Below, one piece after another: positions 18,753 through 27,532 of a DNA stretch of 64,000 nt. A program made the position numbers and the translations under genes. The notes under the pieces are model-generated. The model ran no database searches. It was not told where the DNA came from and was given only the letters and a program-made list of their open reading frames with translations. The DNA lies in contig NZ_CP134609.1 of the NCBI RefSeq assembly GCF_031844705.1, positions 1,798,001 through 1,862,000 of the forward strand. The letters are read 5' to 3'. The number at the start of each line of letters is the position of its first letter. Positions within the stretch are counted from its first letter, which is position 1. Origin of the DNA: Streptomyces sp. ITFR-16 (lineage in GTDB: Bacteria > Actinomycetota > Actinomycetes > Streptomycetales > Streptomycetaceae).

Positions 18753-18901
18753 GGCGTGTCGTCGAACTGGCGTCGTTGCCCGAAGGGCGGCCGGGCGGCG
18801 TCAGGTGCGTGCTCTCGGCGTGCCGACCCCAGGCCCCTGTACCGGACGCGAGAGTGCGTGCATGGCGCCGCGAGGCAGACGCCGGTTCGACGGCACGACC
18901 C
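18750..18901. mobile_element. MITE-like element, longer copy (152 bp)
   Basis: Imperfect 23-nt terminal inverted repeats: the left begins TAGGGCGTGTCGTCGAAC, and the right, read in reverse complement, matches 19 of 23 positions. The interior has no gene. Its left 55 nt recur almost unchanged at 50741. The left end sits in CTAG and supplies the epimerase stop codon. It looks like the non-autonomous relic of an IS with TA/CTAG preference (IS5-like is my guess). Confidence 0.7.
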
Positions 18902-18941
18902 AGGGCGTGTCGGCCGTGGTCCGCCGGGCAGGCCCTGGGGC

Positions 18942-20048
18942 TCACGCCTGTGGCAGGGTCACCTCGAAGCAGCAGCCGCCGGTGACGTTGCGGACCTCCG
19001 CCCGGCCCGCGTGGGCCTCGACGATGCCGCGCACGATGGCGAGTCCGAGCCCCGCGCCGGCCGGGGGCGTCCGGGCGTGGGTGCCGCGCCAGCCGGTGTC
19101 GAAGACCCGGGGCAGGTCCTCCTCCGGGATCCCGCCGCAGCCGTCGGTCACCGACAGGACCACCCCGGCGCCCGCCCGGTGCGCGGCGACGGCCACGGTG
19201 CCGTCGGCGGGGGTGCGGCGGATCGCGTTGATCAGGAGGTTGCCCAGGACCCGGCTCATCTCCTTGGCGTCCACCTCGACGGGCACCGCCTCGATCCGGT
19301 CGCCGACCAGCCGCACGCCGTGCTCGCGGGCCAGCGGGTCCGCGCCCGCGAGCGCGTCGCCCACCAGGTCGTAGACCGAGATCCGGGTGGGGGTGAGGCT
19401 GAGCGAACCGGCGTGGATGCGCGAGAGTTCGAAGAGGTCCCCCACCATGTCGTTCATCCGGTCCACCTCGGTGCGTATCTGGCGCAGATAGCGCTTCGAG
19501 TCGACCGCCATGCCGTCCTCCAGCGCCTCGGACATGGCCCGCAGACCGGCGAGCGGGGTCCGCAGGTCGTGCGAGATCCAGGCGACGAGCTCGCGCCGCG
19601 AGGTCTCCAGGGCGCGTTCGCGCTCGCGCGAGCTGTCGAGCTTGGCGCTGGTGGCGGCCAGCTCGCGGGTGAGGGCGGCGAGTTCGGCGGTGGCCGGGGC
19701 CTCGGGCGCCGCGAAGGTGCCGCCGTCGCCGAAGGAGCGGGCGGCGAGCGTCAGTTCGCGGCTGCTCGCGGCCACCCAGCGGCCGAGCAGCACGGCGGTG
19801 CCGAGCGAGACGACGGCGGCCATGGCGACCACCGTCGTGACCACGGACAGGTCGTGCGGCGACAGGAACATCGCCCAGGCCACGGCCAGTGTCCCGGCGA
19901 GCATCGCGGTCACCGCCACGGCGGCCACCACGGTCAGCGAGACGACGAGCGAGCGGCGCCGGAAGAGCCGCAGCGCGAGCGCGCCGAGCAGTCCGGCCGC
20001 CGCGGCGCCCAGGAAGGCGAACAGCGCGATGAGGAGGAGGTCGCTCAC
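18942..20048 (-). CDS. Two-component sensor histidine kinase
   Basis: 368 aa. Two membrane helices (about 5-28 and 35-90, with a short loop) are followed by a HAMP-like linker. The phosphoacceptor H160 lies in WISHDLRTPLAG, then come the N-box NLLINAIRRTP and G boxes DGCGGI and GAGLGLAIV. The GTG at 20048 overlaps the response regulator stop in a GTGA junction, so the pair is translationally coupled. It senses an unknown envelope signal. The terminal Q-A end lies 40 nt from the MITE-like repeat. Confidence 0.95.
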   Translation of the reverse strand: MSDLLLIALFAFLGAAAAGLLGALALRLFRRRSLVVSLTVVAAVAVTAMLAGTLAVAWAMFLSPHDLSVVTTVVAMAAVVSLGTAVLLGRWVAASSRELTLAARSFGDGGTFAAPEAPATAELAALTRELAATSAKLDSSRERERALETSRRELVAWISHDLRTPLAGLRAMSEALEDGMAVDSKRYLRQIRTEVDRMNDMVGDLFELSRIHAGSLSLTPTRISVYDLVGDALAGADPLAREHGVRLVGDRIEAVPVEVDAKEMSRVLGNLLINAIRRTPADGTVAVAAHRAGAGVVLSVTDGCGGIPEEDLPRVFDTGWRGTHARTPPAGAGLGLAIVRGIVEAHAGRAEVRNVTGGCCFEVTLPQA

Positions 20049-20830
20049 GCGGGCACTCCCGGTGCGTCGGCGGCCGCCGCGTCCTGCGGCAGGTCCAGCC
20101 GGTAGCCGACGCCCCAGACCGTACGGATCAGCTCCGGGCGGGCCGGGTCCGTCTCGACCTTGCCGCGCAGCCGGCGGACATGGACGGTCACGGTCGACAG
20201 GTCCCCGAAGTCCCAGCCCCACACCTCGCGCATCAGCTCCTCACGGGTGAACACCCGGCCGGGGTGGCGCAGCAGGAAGGCGAGCAGGTCGAACTCGCGC
20301 AGGGTGAGGGCCAGCGCCCGGCCGCGCCAGCTCGCGCTTCTGGCGGAGGGGTCGAGGACGAGTCCGGCGCCTTCGAGCAGTCCGGGGCGGCCGGGGGGCA
20401 GCGCGGCGGCTCCGGCGCGGCGCAGCACGGAGTCGACGCGCAGGACGAGTTCGCGGGGGCTGAAGGGCTTGGTGACGTAGTCGTCGGCCCCGGTCTCCAG
20501 GCCGAGGATGCGGTCCTCCTCGTCGCCGCGCGCGGTCAGCATGATGACCGGCACCGGCCCGTGGGCCCGCATGCGGCGGCAGACCTCGAAGCCGTCCATG
20601 CCGGGCAGCATCAGGTCCAGGACGGCGAGGTCGGGTCGCCGGGCGGCGTACCGCTCCAGGGCCGCCGGGCCGTCCGCCGCCCGCGCCACGTCGTATCCGG
20701 CCCCGGTCAGGTACCCGGCGACGACCTCGGCGACGGTCGGGTCGTCGTCCACCACGAGGACGTGGCCGCGCGGGGCGGGCGGCGCCCCGTCGGCGGGGCG
20801 GGGCGGTGCGGGGTCCGGGATCGGCTGCAT
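20045..20830 (-). CDS. OmpR-family response regulator
   Basis: 261 aa. A receiver domain (about 22-140) with acidic pocket VVDDDP (27-31), phosphoacceptor D72 in LAVLDLMLPG and the lysine of TKPFSP is followed by a C-terminal winged helix (about 165-250; LTLREFDLLAFLLRHPGRVF, VTVHVRRLRGKVE). The ATG at 20830 follows GGTGGAGG. It is coupled to the sensor kinase. OmpR-type regulators bind direct repeats with about 11-bp period; such repeats occur at 24811-24866 in the same gene cluster. Confidence 0.95.
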   Translation of the reverse strand: MQPIPDPAPPRPADGAPPAPRGHVLVVDDDPTVAEVVAGYLTGAGYDVARAADGPAALERYAARRPDLAVLDLMLPGMDGFEVCRRMRAHGPVPVIMLTARGDEEDRILGLETGADDYVTKPFSPRELVLRVDSVLRRAGAAALPPGRPGLLEGAGLVLDPSARSASWRGRALALTLREFDLLAFLLRHPGRVFTREELMREVWGWDFGDLSTVTVHVRRLRGKVETDPARPELIRTVWGVGYRLDLPQDAAAADAPGVPA

Positions 20831-20941
20831 GCCCTCCACCTTGGCACTGGTGGCGGGGCGCCGCGGACCCCGGTGCGTGCCCGCCGGGCGACGTCCATAT
20901 TTCGTAAGAATCCGGAACCCGAATTGTCGGTTTTGGCTCCG

Positions 20942-20954
20942 TAGGGTGAGCCGC
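20942..20954 (+). promoter_or_regulatory. Leaderless-type -10 before the GT2 gene
   Basis: TAGGGT (20942-20947) lies 7 nt before the preferred GTG start at 20955. The GTG at 20946 overlaps this hexamer and is therefore less likely to be the start. Confidence 0.5.
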
Positions 20955-21659
20955 GTGACTCCTTCCTCCGATATTTCCGGCCCCTGTGCCGACGTCGTCC
21001 TGCCGTGTCTGGACGAAGCCGCCGCACTGCCCGGGGTGCTGGCCGCGATCCCGGCCGGCTGGCGTGCGATCGTCGTGGACAACGGCTCCACCGACGGCTC
21101 GGCGGAGCTGGCCCGGTCCCTCGGCGCGACCGTGGTGCACGAACCCCGGCGCGGCTTCGGCTCGGCCTGCCACGCCGGACTGCTGGCCTGTGACGCGGAG
21201 TTCGTCTGCTTCTGCGACTGCGACGGCTCGCTGGACCCGGGGCTGCTGCCCGGCTTCGTCCGCCGGATCGCCGACGGTGAGTGCGATCTGCTGCTCGGCC
21301 GGCGCCGCCCGCAGGAGCGCGGCGCCTGGCCGTTGCACGCGCGGGCGGGCAACGCGGCCCTGGCCCGGATGCTGCACCGCCGCACGGGGCTGCGGCTGCA
21401 CGACCTCGGCCCGATGCGGGCCGCCCGCCGCACCGATCTGCTGGCGCTCGACCTCACCGACCGGCGCAGCGGATATCCGCTCCAGATGGTGGTGCGCGCA
21501 TCGGACGCGGGGCTGCGGGTCGCCGAGACGGATGTGCCCTATCTCGCCCGGACCGGGAAGTCGAAGGTCACCGGCACCTGGCTGGGCACCTGGCACGCGG
21601 TGCGCGACATGCGCGCGGTGCTGGCGGAGGCGCCCGCCCGGGCGGTGGCGTCGCGATGA
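20955..21659 (+). CDS. Family 2 glycosyltransferase
   Basis: 234 aa, soluble. A GT-A fold opens with DVVLPCLDEAAALPGVLAAI, then VVDNGSTDGS and the metal-binding DCDGSLDPG. It probably transfers a sugar from a nucleotide donor to a lipid carrier or a small acceptor. The stop overlaps the ATG of the next gene (ATGA), so three genes (GT2, DUF2064-type transferase, methyltransferase) form one operon. It is divergent from the two-component system across a 124-nt gap. Confidence 0.9.
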   Translation: MTPSSDISGPCADVVLPCLDEAAALPGVLAAIPAGWRAIVVDNGSTDGSAELARSLGATVVHEPRRGFGSACHAGLLACDAEFVCFCDCDGSLDPGLLPGFVRRIADGECDLLLGRRRPQERGAWPLHARAGNAALARMLHRRTGLRLHDLGPMRAARRTDLLALDLTDRRSGYPLQMVVRASDAGLRVAETDVPYLARTGKSKVTGTWLGTWHAVRDMRAVLAEAPARAVASR

Positions 21660-22330
21660 GCGCGCCCCACCCCGGCGCGGCCCGCCGCGCGTCCGGCGGG
21701 ACGACCCTGCTGGTCATCGCCAAGGAGCCGCTGCCCGGCCGGGTCAAGACCCGGCTCACGCCGCCCTTCTCGCCCCACGAGGCGGCGCGGCTGGCCGAGG
21801 CGTCGCTCGCCGACACGCTGCGCACGGTGGCCGCGCTGCCCGCGGCCCGGCGGGCGGTCGTCCTGGAGGGCGCGCCCGGACCGTGGCTGCCACCGGGCAT
21901 CGAGGTGGTGGCGCAGGGCGCCGGGGGGCTCGACGAGCGGCTCGCCGCCGCGTTCGGCGCCTGCGCGGGGCCGACCGTCCTGATCGGGATGGACACCCCG
22001 CAGATCACCGCCGCCGTTCTGGCCCCCGCGCTGTCCCCGACCGCGTGGGAGGACTGCGACGCGTGGTTCGGCCCGGCCGAGGACGGCGGGTTCTGGGCGC
22101 TGGGCCTGGCCGAGCCGGACCCCCGGCTGCTGCGCGGCGTACCGATGTCCGTGCCCGAGACGGGCGCGGTGCAGCGGCGGCGGCTGGTCGACGCCGGGCT
22201 GCGGGTGCGCGACCTTCCGCCGCTGCGGGACGTGGACACGGCGGCCGATGCCGCGCATGTCGCGGGGCTCGCGCCGCACGGGCGGTTCGCCGCCGTCTTG
22301 GCCCGGACGACCGGGGCGGCGGCCCGGTGA
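21656..22330 (+). CDS. TIGR04282/DUF2064-type glycosyltransferase
   Basis: 224 aa. LLVIAKEPLPGRVKTRLTPP near the N-terminus, IGMDTPQI in the middle and AEDGGFWALGL match the DUF2064 family, a nucleotidyltransferase-like GT-A fold often next to GT2 enzymes. It starts within the stop of the previous gene (ATGA) and ends in a GTGA overlap with the next. Reaction unknown; its fixed partnership with GT2 suggests the same glycan or lipid product. Confidence 0.85.
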   Translation: MSAPHPGAARRASGGTTLLVIAKEPLPGRVKTRLTPPFSPHEAARLAEASLADTLRTVAALPAARRAVVLEGAPGPWLPPGIEVVAQGAGGLDERLAAAFGACAGPTVLIGMDTPQITAAVLAPALSPTAWEDCDAWFGPAEDGGFWALGLAEPDPRLLRGVPMSVPETGAVQRRRLVDAGLRVRDLPPLRDVDTAADAAHVAGLAPHGRFAAVLARTTGAAAR

Positions 22331-23127
22331 GCCGGACGCTGCCGGAGTCCGGTCCGGCCCGTACCGACGGGGTCTCGTGGAGCACCGACCCGTACGCCAA
22401 CGCCCTGCGCAACGGGCACGGTCCGCTGTTCCTGCGCCGTACGGACGGCTGGCTGCTGCCGCTGGACGTCGAGCGCTGGTGTGCCGGCGCGGACGCCGCG
22501 GACCTGTCGGCGCTGCACCGCTGTGAGGGGCCGGTCCTGGACATCGGGTGCGGGCCGGGGCGGCTGGTCGCGGCGCTGGCGGCCCGGGGCCACCGGGCGC
22601 TGGGCATCGACGTCAGCGAGGCGGCGGTCGCCCGCACCCTGCGGCTCGGCGGATCGGCGCTGCGGCGCTCGGTCTTCGAACCGCTGCCCGGCGAGGGGCG
22701 TTGGGGCACCGTCCTGCTGGTCGACGGCAACATCGGGATCGGCGGCGACCCGCGCGCGCTGCTGCGGCGCACGGCAGCGCTGGTCGCCCCGGGCGGGCTG
22801 CTGATCGCGGAGACCGCGCCGCAGGACATCGACGAGCGGGTGGACGTGCGGCTGGACGACGGGCGCGACGCCCGGCCGGGGGCCGTACCCGGCCGGCCGT
22901 TCCCCTGGGCGCGGCTGGGCACCCGGGCGCTCCTGGACCACGCGCGGCCGGTCGGCTGGCAGCAGGCGGATCAGTGGGAGGCGGACGGCCGCCCCTTCGT
23001 CTCCCTGCGGCGCAGCCGCACCCCGCGGACCGCCAGCCAGAGCGCCGACACCGCGAACAGCGCGGCCGTGATCAGCAGCCAGTTGCCCAGGAACACATCG
23101 GGGGAGAGCCGGCTCGCCGGTTCGTAG
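22327..23127 (+). CDS. SAM-dependent class I methyltransferase
   Basis: 266 aa. The SAM site is VLDIGCGPGRLVAALAARG, followed by GIDVSEAAV and LLVDGNIGIGG. Start is GTG 22327, coupled by GTGA to the upstream gene. The last 50 residues, after FVSLRR, lack family character and lie antisense to the end of the convergent membrane-protein gene (157-nt overlap). The functional protein may effectively end before this tail. Substrate unknown; probably the product of the linked glycosyltransferases. Confidence 0.85.
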   Translation: MSRTLPESGPARTDGVSWSTDPYANALRNGHGPLFLRRTDGWLLPLDVERWCAGADAADLSALHRCEGPVLDIGCGPGRLVAALAARGHRALGIDVSEAAVARTLRLGGSALRRSVFEPLPGEGRWGTVLLVDGNIGIGGDPRALLRRTAALVAPGGLLIAETAPQDIDERVDVRLDDGRDARPGAVPGRPFPWARLGTRALLDHARPVGWQQADQWEADGRPFVSLRRSRTPRTASQSADTANSAAVISSQLPRNTSGESRLAGS

Positions 23128-23456
23128 CGCGCGGACTGACGGGTGATCAGCGGGAACCACACGAGCAGCAGCAGCCCGGACAGGAACGCCGGCACCCTGA
23201 CGAAGTTCACCAGGGCCCGGTGCCGCCCGGCGGACCGGCACAGGAGCCGGTCCGCCGTCGCGTACAGCGGGACCAGCACCAGGTCGTGCACCAGGGCCGC
23301 GCCGGCGAACCAGAGGACGACCCCGGCGGTGTCCCCCGCCAGCAGCCGCACCCCCGCGTAGCCCGCCAGGGCGAAGGAGGCGGCCATCAGGACGAGGTGC
23401 AGGGGGCCTTCCCCGTACCGGCGCCGCAGGAGGGCACGCGGGTCGTTCGCCTTCAC
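22971..23456 (-). CDS. Four-helix membrane protein, partner of the oxidoreductase
   Basis: 161 aa with about four hydrophobic segments (LHLVLMAASFALAGYAGVRL, TAGVVLWFAGAALVHDLVLV, VPAFLSGLLLLVWFPL, FLGNWLLITAALFAVSALWL). The GTG start overlaps the stop of the molybdopterin oxidoreductase (GTGA), so both come from one transcript. No known motif; the link suggests a membrane subunit or redox partner. It is convergent with and overlaps the methyltransferase. Confidence 0.8.
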   Translation of the reverse strand: MKANDPRALLRRRYGEGPLHLVLMAASFALAGYAGVRLLAGDTAGVVLWFAGAALVHDLVLVPLYATADRLLCRSAGRHRALVNFVRVPAFLSGLLLLVWFPLITRQSARYEPASRLSPDVFLGNWLLITAALFAVSALWLAVRGVRLRRRETKGRPSASH

Positions 23457-24763
23457 AGCTCTCCAAAGGTCAGCCGGGACACCCATTTGGTGTTGAGTAC
23501 GCCGGGGGCGGCCGGGACGATGATCCGTGCCGGATATCCGTGGTCGGGCGACAGGTCCTCGCCGTTGACCGCGAGGGCCAGCAGGGAGCGCGGGTCGGCC
23601 ACCTGGTTGTCGCGGAGCGCGGCCCGGCGGAAGGCGCCCCTGCGCTGCACGGACTCCACGAGCACCCCCGGCGGGCCGTCCGGGTATCCGGCGAGCGCCG
23701 CCAGGTCCCTGAGCCGGACGCCGCGCCACCACTGGTCCGAGGTGGACCAGCCCTCCACGCAGGCGATCGGGAGGGCGGCGCTGTGCTGCTCCATGGCGAG
23801 GAGCTGGTCCCGGCTGAACCGGAGGTCCCCGGCCGGGCCGCTGACCGTGAGCCACCAGCCCTCGCCCGTGTCGGCGGCGGTCACCCCGACGGCGGCGGCC
23901 GTCTTGTTGATCTGGAAGCCGTTGGGTCCGGACCCCGGCTCGGCGGCGCCGTGCGGGGTGAGCGCGGCCGACCGCCGCAGCGGCCCGTCGAAACTGCGGC
24001 CGGCCGAGGTGAGGAAGAGGACGAGTGAGCCGGCGCCCACCATGGCCAGCGCGCCCCTGCGGGACAGCGTCGCGGGGGCGGGGGCCGGGGACTGCAGCGG
24101 GTCGCCGGGGACGGTGCCGCTCAGCGCGCCCGAGCGCAGCACCCGGACGGCCTGGGGAGCCCGCAGCCCGGCGTGCGCGAGGAACGCGGCGAAGAACACC
24201 CACGCCCCGTAGAAGTGCAGGGGGTAGAAGGAGCCCGGGAACAGGTACTCCAGCTGGATGTTGAGGAGCCCGGTGACGAACTCGAACAGCGCCCCGCCCA
24301 CCAGGAGCAGCAGCGAGAGGCGCTCCAGCGCGTGCCCGGCGGACCGGGCGGGCGGCAGCGCGAAGAGCCGGGGCACGACCGACCAGAGCTTGGCCAGCAG
24401 GACCGGGACGAGCACGATGCCGAGGGTGACATGGACGCCCTGCGTCAGCCGGTACAGCCAGTGCGGGCCGGTCGGCCAGGCGAAGAGGTAGAAGCCCAGC
24501 AGCCCCTTGTCGGGCGTCTTGTCGTTGACCGGGCTCAGGTCCGGGTTGTAGGCGGCGTACGACAGCAGCCCGGTCACGAAGAGCACGGTGATCCCGCCGA
24601 GCAGGACGAGGCCGAGCACGGCGGTGAAGCGCACACCGCGCACGGGGCTGCGCCAGAAGCCCGGTGCGGTGGGCAGGCGTCGGGAGATCGCCGTGGCACG
24701 TACGGAGAGGCTGCGGGAAGGGAACGCGGGTGGGGTCGGAATCCTCCGACGGCTGTCGCCCAT
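23453..24763 (-). CDS. Membrane-anchored sulfite-oxidase-fold molybdopterin enzyme
   Basis: 436 aa. The N-terminal half has five or so membrane helices of cytochrome-b type (FTAVLGLVLLGGITVLFVTG, with histidines in QGVHVTLG and FYPLHFYGAW). The C-terminal half (about 280-436) is a SUOX-fold molybdopterin domain, with the candidate Mo-ligand cysteine in PIACVEGWSTSDQWWRGV and the family end GVLNTKWVSRLTFGEL. It probably oxidises or reduces an extracytoplasmic substrate with electron transfer through the membrane part. ATG 24763. Divergent promoter region shared with the 24917 gene. Confidence 0.85.
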   Translation of the reverse strand: MGDSRRRIPTPPAFPSRSLSVRATAISRRLPTAPGFWRSPVRGVRFTAVLGLVLLGGITVLFVTGLLSYAAYNPDLSPVNDKTPDKGLLGFYLFAWPTGPHWLYRLTQGVHVTLGIVLVPVLLAKLWSVVPRLFALPPARSAGHALERLSLLLLVGGALFEFVTGLLNIQLEYLFPGSFYPLHFYGAWVFFAAFLAHAGLRAPQAVRVLRSGALSGTVPGDPLQSPAPAPATLSRRGALAMVGAGSLVLFLTSAGRSFDGPLRRSAALTPHGAAEPGSGPNGFQINKTAAAVGVTAADTGEGWWLTVSGPAGDLRFSRDQLLAMEQHSAALPIACVEGWSTSDQWWRGVRLRDLAALAGYPDGPPGVLVESVQRRGAFRRAALRDNQVADPRSLLALAVNGEDLSPDHGYPARIIVPAAPGVLNTKWVSRLTFGEL

Positions 24764-24810
24764 GTCCCGACGCTATGCCCGGGATACCGGCGCGGGCCGG
24801 TTGCGACTCC

Positions 24811-24866
24811 TGACGAAACGGTGACGTCACCCCTGGCGGGGCACGGAATCTGACGGTTCGGTGACG
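24811..24866. promoter_or_regulatory. Paired direct repeats (TGACG-N6-TGACG twice, 40 bp apart)
   Basis: TGACG-N6-TGACG occurs at 24811-24826 and again at 24851-24866, with 13 of 16 bases the same and exactly 40 bp between copies. The half-site period is 11 bp, typical of OmpR-type regulator sites. It is centred between divergent starts at 24763 and 24917. The first copy overlaps a 12-bp palindrome, GGTGACGTCACC. Confidence 0.55.
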
Positions 24867-24904
24867 CGCCCGGCCGGCAGCCGCTCCCGGCGCCCCGGCG
24901 TGCG

Positions 24905-24916
24905 TACGGTGCCTGC
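24905..24916 (+). promoter_or_regulatory. Leaderless-type -10 before the membrane protein
   Basis: TACGGT (24905-24910) is 6 nt before the GTG start at 24917, with no ribosome site. Confidence 0.5.
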
Positions 24917-26311
24917 GTGAAGACCGCGGACCGCACCGAACACGCCACCGAACCGCTTCCCGCACAGCGCTCCGGGCACCGCCTCGACCTGGCCGCCGCC
25001 GGCGCGGGCCTGCTGCTCGTCGCCGTCGCCGCAGTCGTCGGCACGGCCATCGAGAACGCCGATCACACGCTCTACGTCCACTGGCCGCCGCTGCTCGCCT
25101 CCTGGTACCCGCACATCGGGCCGGGCACCTGGGCCGCGCCCGTCGTCGCCGTCGCCGTGATCGCGTACGGACCTGTGCTCGCCGACCGGCTGCGCTGGCG
25201 GCCTCTGCTTCTCGGCTGCTACGCCACCGCACTGGCCTGGGTCTTCTCGCTCGCCCTGATCGACGGCTGGGGCCGGGGGATCGCCGAGCGGCTCACCACC
25301 AAGCACGAGTATCTGCGGGTCATCGGCCGCTTCGACGACATCGGCGCCGCCCTGCGCGGGTTCAACGACCACATCCTGATCGGCCCGCCCGGCAACTGGC
25401 CCGCCCATGTCGCCGGGCATCCGCCGGGCGCCACGCTCACCTTCGTGCTGCTGGACCGCATCGGGCTGGGCGGGGGCGGCTGGGCGGGCGTCTGGTGCAT
25501 CGCGACCGGCGCGTCGGCGGCGGTCGCCGTGCTGATCACCGTACGGGCCCTGGCCGGCGAGCACCTCGCCCGGCGGGCCGCGCCCTTCCTGGTCCTCGCA
25601 CCGGTCGCCGTCTGGGCGGGCACCTCGGCCGACGGCTACTTCACTGCGGTGGCCGCGTGGTCCATCGCGCTGCTGGCCCTGGCCGCGACCCGCACGGTCC
25701 GCGCTCCGGCGGCCGCCGCGCTGGGCGCCGGGCTGCTGTACGGGCTGACCTGCTACCTCAGTTACGGTCTGGTGCTCATCGCGCTCCCGCTGCTGGCCGT
25801 GCTCGTGGTGGGCCGCACCGCCCGGCCCCTCCCCCTCTTCGTCGCGGGAGCGCTGGTGGCGCCGGCCGCCTTCACGCTCGCGGGCTTCGAATGGTGGGAG
25901 GCGTACCGGATCCTCGTCGAGCGCTACCACCAGGGCGCGGGAGGCTTCCGCCCGTACTCCTACTGGGTATGGGGCAATCTGGCCTGTACCGCGATCGCCG
26001 TCGGACCGGCGACGCTCGCCGGCCTGCGCCGGGCGGGGGCGGGCGCGCCCGGCGCGCTACGGACCCTGCGGACGGGTCCGACGGCCGGGCCCCAGGCTCT
26101 GGTCCTGCTGGTGTCGGCGGCGCTCCTCGCGCTGCTGGCCGCCGATGTGTCCGGGATGAGCAAGGCGGAGACGGAGCGGATCTGGCAGCCGTTCATGCTG
26201 TGGCTGCTCCCCGCCGCCGCGCTGCTGCCCGCCCCCGGCCGGCGCGGCTGGCAGGCGGCGCAGGCCGCCGTGGCCCTGGCGGTCAACCATCTGCTCTGGA
26301 CCGGGTGGTAG
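24917..26311 (+). CDS. Polytopic membrane protein, GT-C-like
   Basis: 464 aa with about ten to twelve hydrophobic segments. Between the first two there is a long loop with HWPPLLASWYPHIGPG and, later, NWPAHVAGHPPGATLTF. Such loops with charged and aromatic residues resemble GT-C mannosyltransferase-like membrane enzymes. The start is GTG 24917, probably leaderless. It is divergent from the molybdopterin enzyme but shares the same regulatory repeats and lies in the glycosyltransferase neighbourhood. No catalytic motif was identified with certainty. Confidence 0.75.
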   Translation: MKTADRTEHATEPLPAQRSGHRLDLAAAGAGLLLVAVAAVVGTAIENADHTLYVHWPPLLASWYPHIGPGTWAAPVVAVAVIAYGPVLADRLRWRPLLLGCYATALAWVFSLALIDGWGRGIAERLTTKHEYLRVIGRFDDIGAALRGFNDHILIGPPGNWPAHVAGHPPGATLTFVLLDRIGLGGGGWAGVWCIATGASAAVAVLITVRALAGEHLARRAAPFLVLAPVAVWAGTSADGYFTAVAAWSIALLALAATRTVRAPAAAALGAGLLYGLTCYLSYGLVLIALPLLAVLVVGRTARPLPLFVAGALVAPAAFTLAGFEWWEAYRILVERYHQGAGGFRPYSYWVWGNLACTAIAVGPATLAGLRRAGAGAPGALRTLRTGPTAGPQALVLLVSAALLALLAADVSGMSKAETERIWQPFMLWLLPAAALLPAPGRRGWQAAQAAVALAVNHLLWTGW

Positions 26312-26332
26312 CGGGGGCACGCTCCGGACTTC

Positions 26333-27391
26333 TCAGACCATGATGAGCAGCCGCGTCTTCGCCTTGAGCTTCCTGTTCACCGAGCGGCTCTGCACATAGA
26401 CCTCCAGCTCGGGGTTGTTCCCCGCCTTCACGGAGACGGTGCCCCTGACCCCCGTACCGAACAGGAGGCTGCGCGCCGCGTCGCCGGTGTAGGCGCGGTC
26501 GGTGTTCTTCTCGACGACGATGACCTCCTTGTCGGGCTGGACCTGGACCCGGCTGCCCAACTGGTAGTAGCAGGAGCCCCGTTCGTAGGTGACGCCCGGG
26601 TGCGAGTCGACGAAGGCGCGGATCTCGGTCTCGGTGTCGACCTTGAGGAGGCGGTACTTGTCGGCCGGGACCGGTTCGAGATGGGCCCGCACGTCGTCCA
26701 CCGATATGTCCTGGCCGACCGCGAACAGGTTCTTCGTGCCGCGCACGCCCTGCTCGCGGCCCCGCAGGAAGCTGGTGGCGGCGGCCCGTACCGTGCCGAT
26801 CGCCTCCTCGACGCCCTCCTGGGAGTCGGCGTCCCAGATGGCGATGTTGCCCGCCGGGAAGCCGTAGTTCTGCGCGGTGCGCTTCGCCAGGGAGTTGGGG
26901 ACGAGGATCGCGGAGGTCCAGTGGCCCGGGAGGGCGCCCATCTTCGCCGCGATCCGGTCGAGCCAGGGGCCGAGGACGGTCATGTCGCCGTCGTGCCGCC
27001 GGTCGCCACCGGAGGCGTTCTCCTCGCCGTCCGTCACGACGATCTGGAGGAAGCTGTGCTCGCCGTACTCCTCCCAGATGTGGCCGAGGTCGTCCAGGGA
27101 CTTCAGCGAGGCCTCGATCAGCGCGGTGGCGCCGTTGTTGACCTTGTAGAGGCCGCGCATGGACGGCAGGTGCTTCACGTCCATGTCCCAGACCAGGTTC
27201 TCCACCCGGTGGTCGAAGGAGTAGAGGCTGATCCGGGTCTCGTGGCCGAGGCTGTCCGACTCGGCCTTCAGCCCCGCCACGAACTCGTCCACGACACGGA
27301 TCAGCTGGTGCTGGTGCTGATGCATGGAACCGGAACAGTCCACGACCAGCGCGACGTGGTTCACCTTGTGCTGGATCCTGTTGGCGGGCAT
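26333..27391 (-). CDS. VWA-domain protein with MIDAS motif
   Basis: 352 aa, no signal peptide. A von Willebrand A domain (about 10-225) with MIDAS residues D18-x-S20-x-S22 in ALVVDCSGSMHQ and the later IVVTDGEENASG is followed by a C-terminal domain (about 230-350) that is strand-rich and ends KAKTRLLIMV. The start follows AAGGAG by 7 nt. It probably acts in the cytoplasm as a metal-dependent protein-binding module. It is convergent with the membrane protein gene, 21 nt away. Partner unknown. Confidence 0.85.
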   Translation of the reverse strand: MPANRIQHKVNHVALVVDCSGSMHQHQHQLIRVVDEFVAGLKAESDSLGHETRISLYSFDHRVENLVWDMDVKHLPSMRGLYKVNNGATALIEASLKSLDDLGHIWEEYGEHSFLQIVVTDGEENASGGDRRHDGDMTVLGPWLDRIAAKMGALPGHWTSAILVPNSLAKRTAQNYGFPAGNIAIWDADSQEGVEEAIGTVRAAATSFLRGREQGVRGTKNLFAVGQDISVDDVRAHLEPVPADKYRLLKVDTETEIRAFVDSHPGVTYERGSCYYQLGSRVQVQPDKEVIVVEKNTDRAYTGDAARSLLFGTGVRGTVSVKAGNNPELEVYVQSRSVNRKLKAKTRLLIMV

Positions 27392-27532
27392 GCGCGTGCT
27401 CCTTCTCCGTGGCTCCCCCGGGTCCCCGAGTGATGTCCTCACGGTAGGGGGAGGCACTGACAACGGAGCCCGTCGCCGGAGCCGGGCAACGGAGGCCGAC
27501 GACGGAGCCCCGCAAGGGAGCCTGACGTCGGA

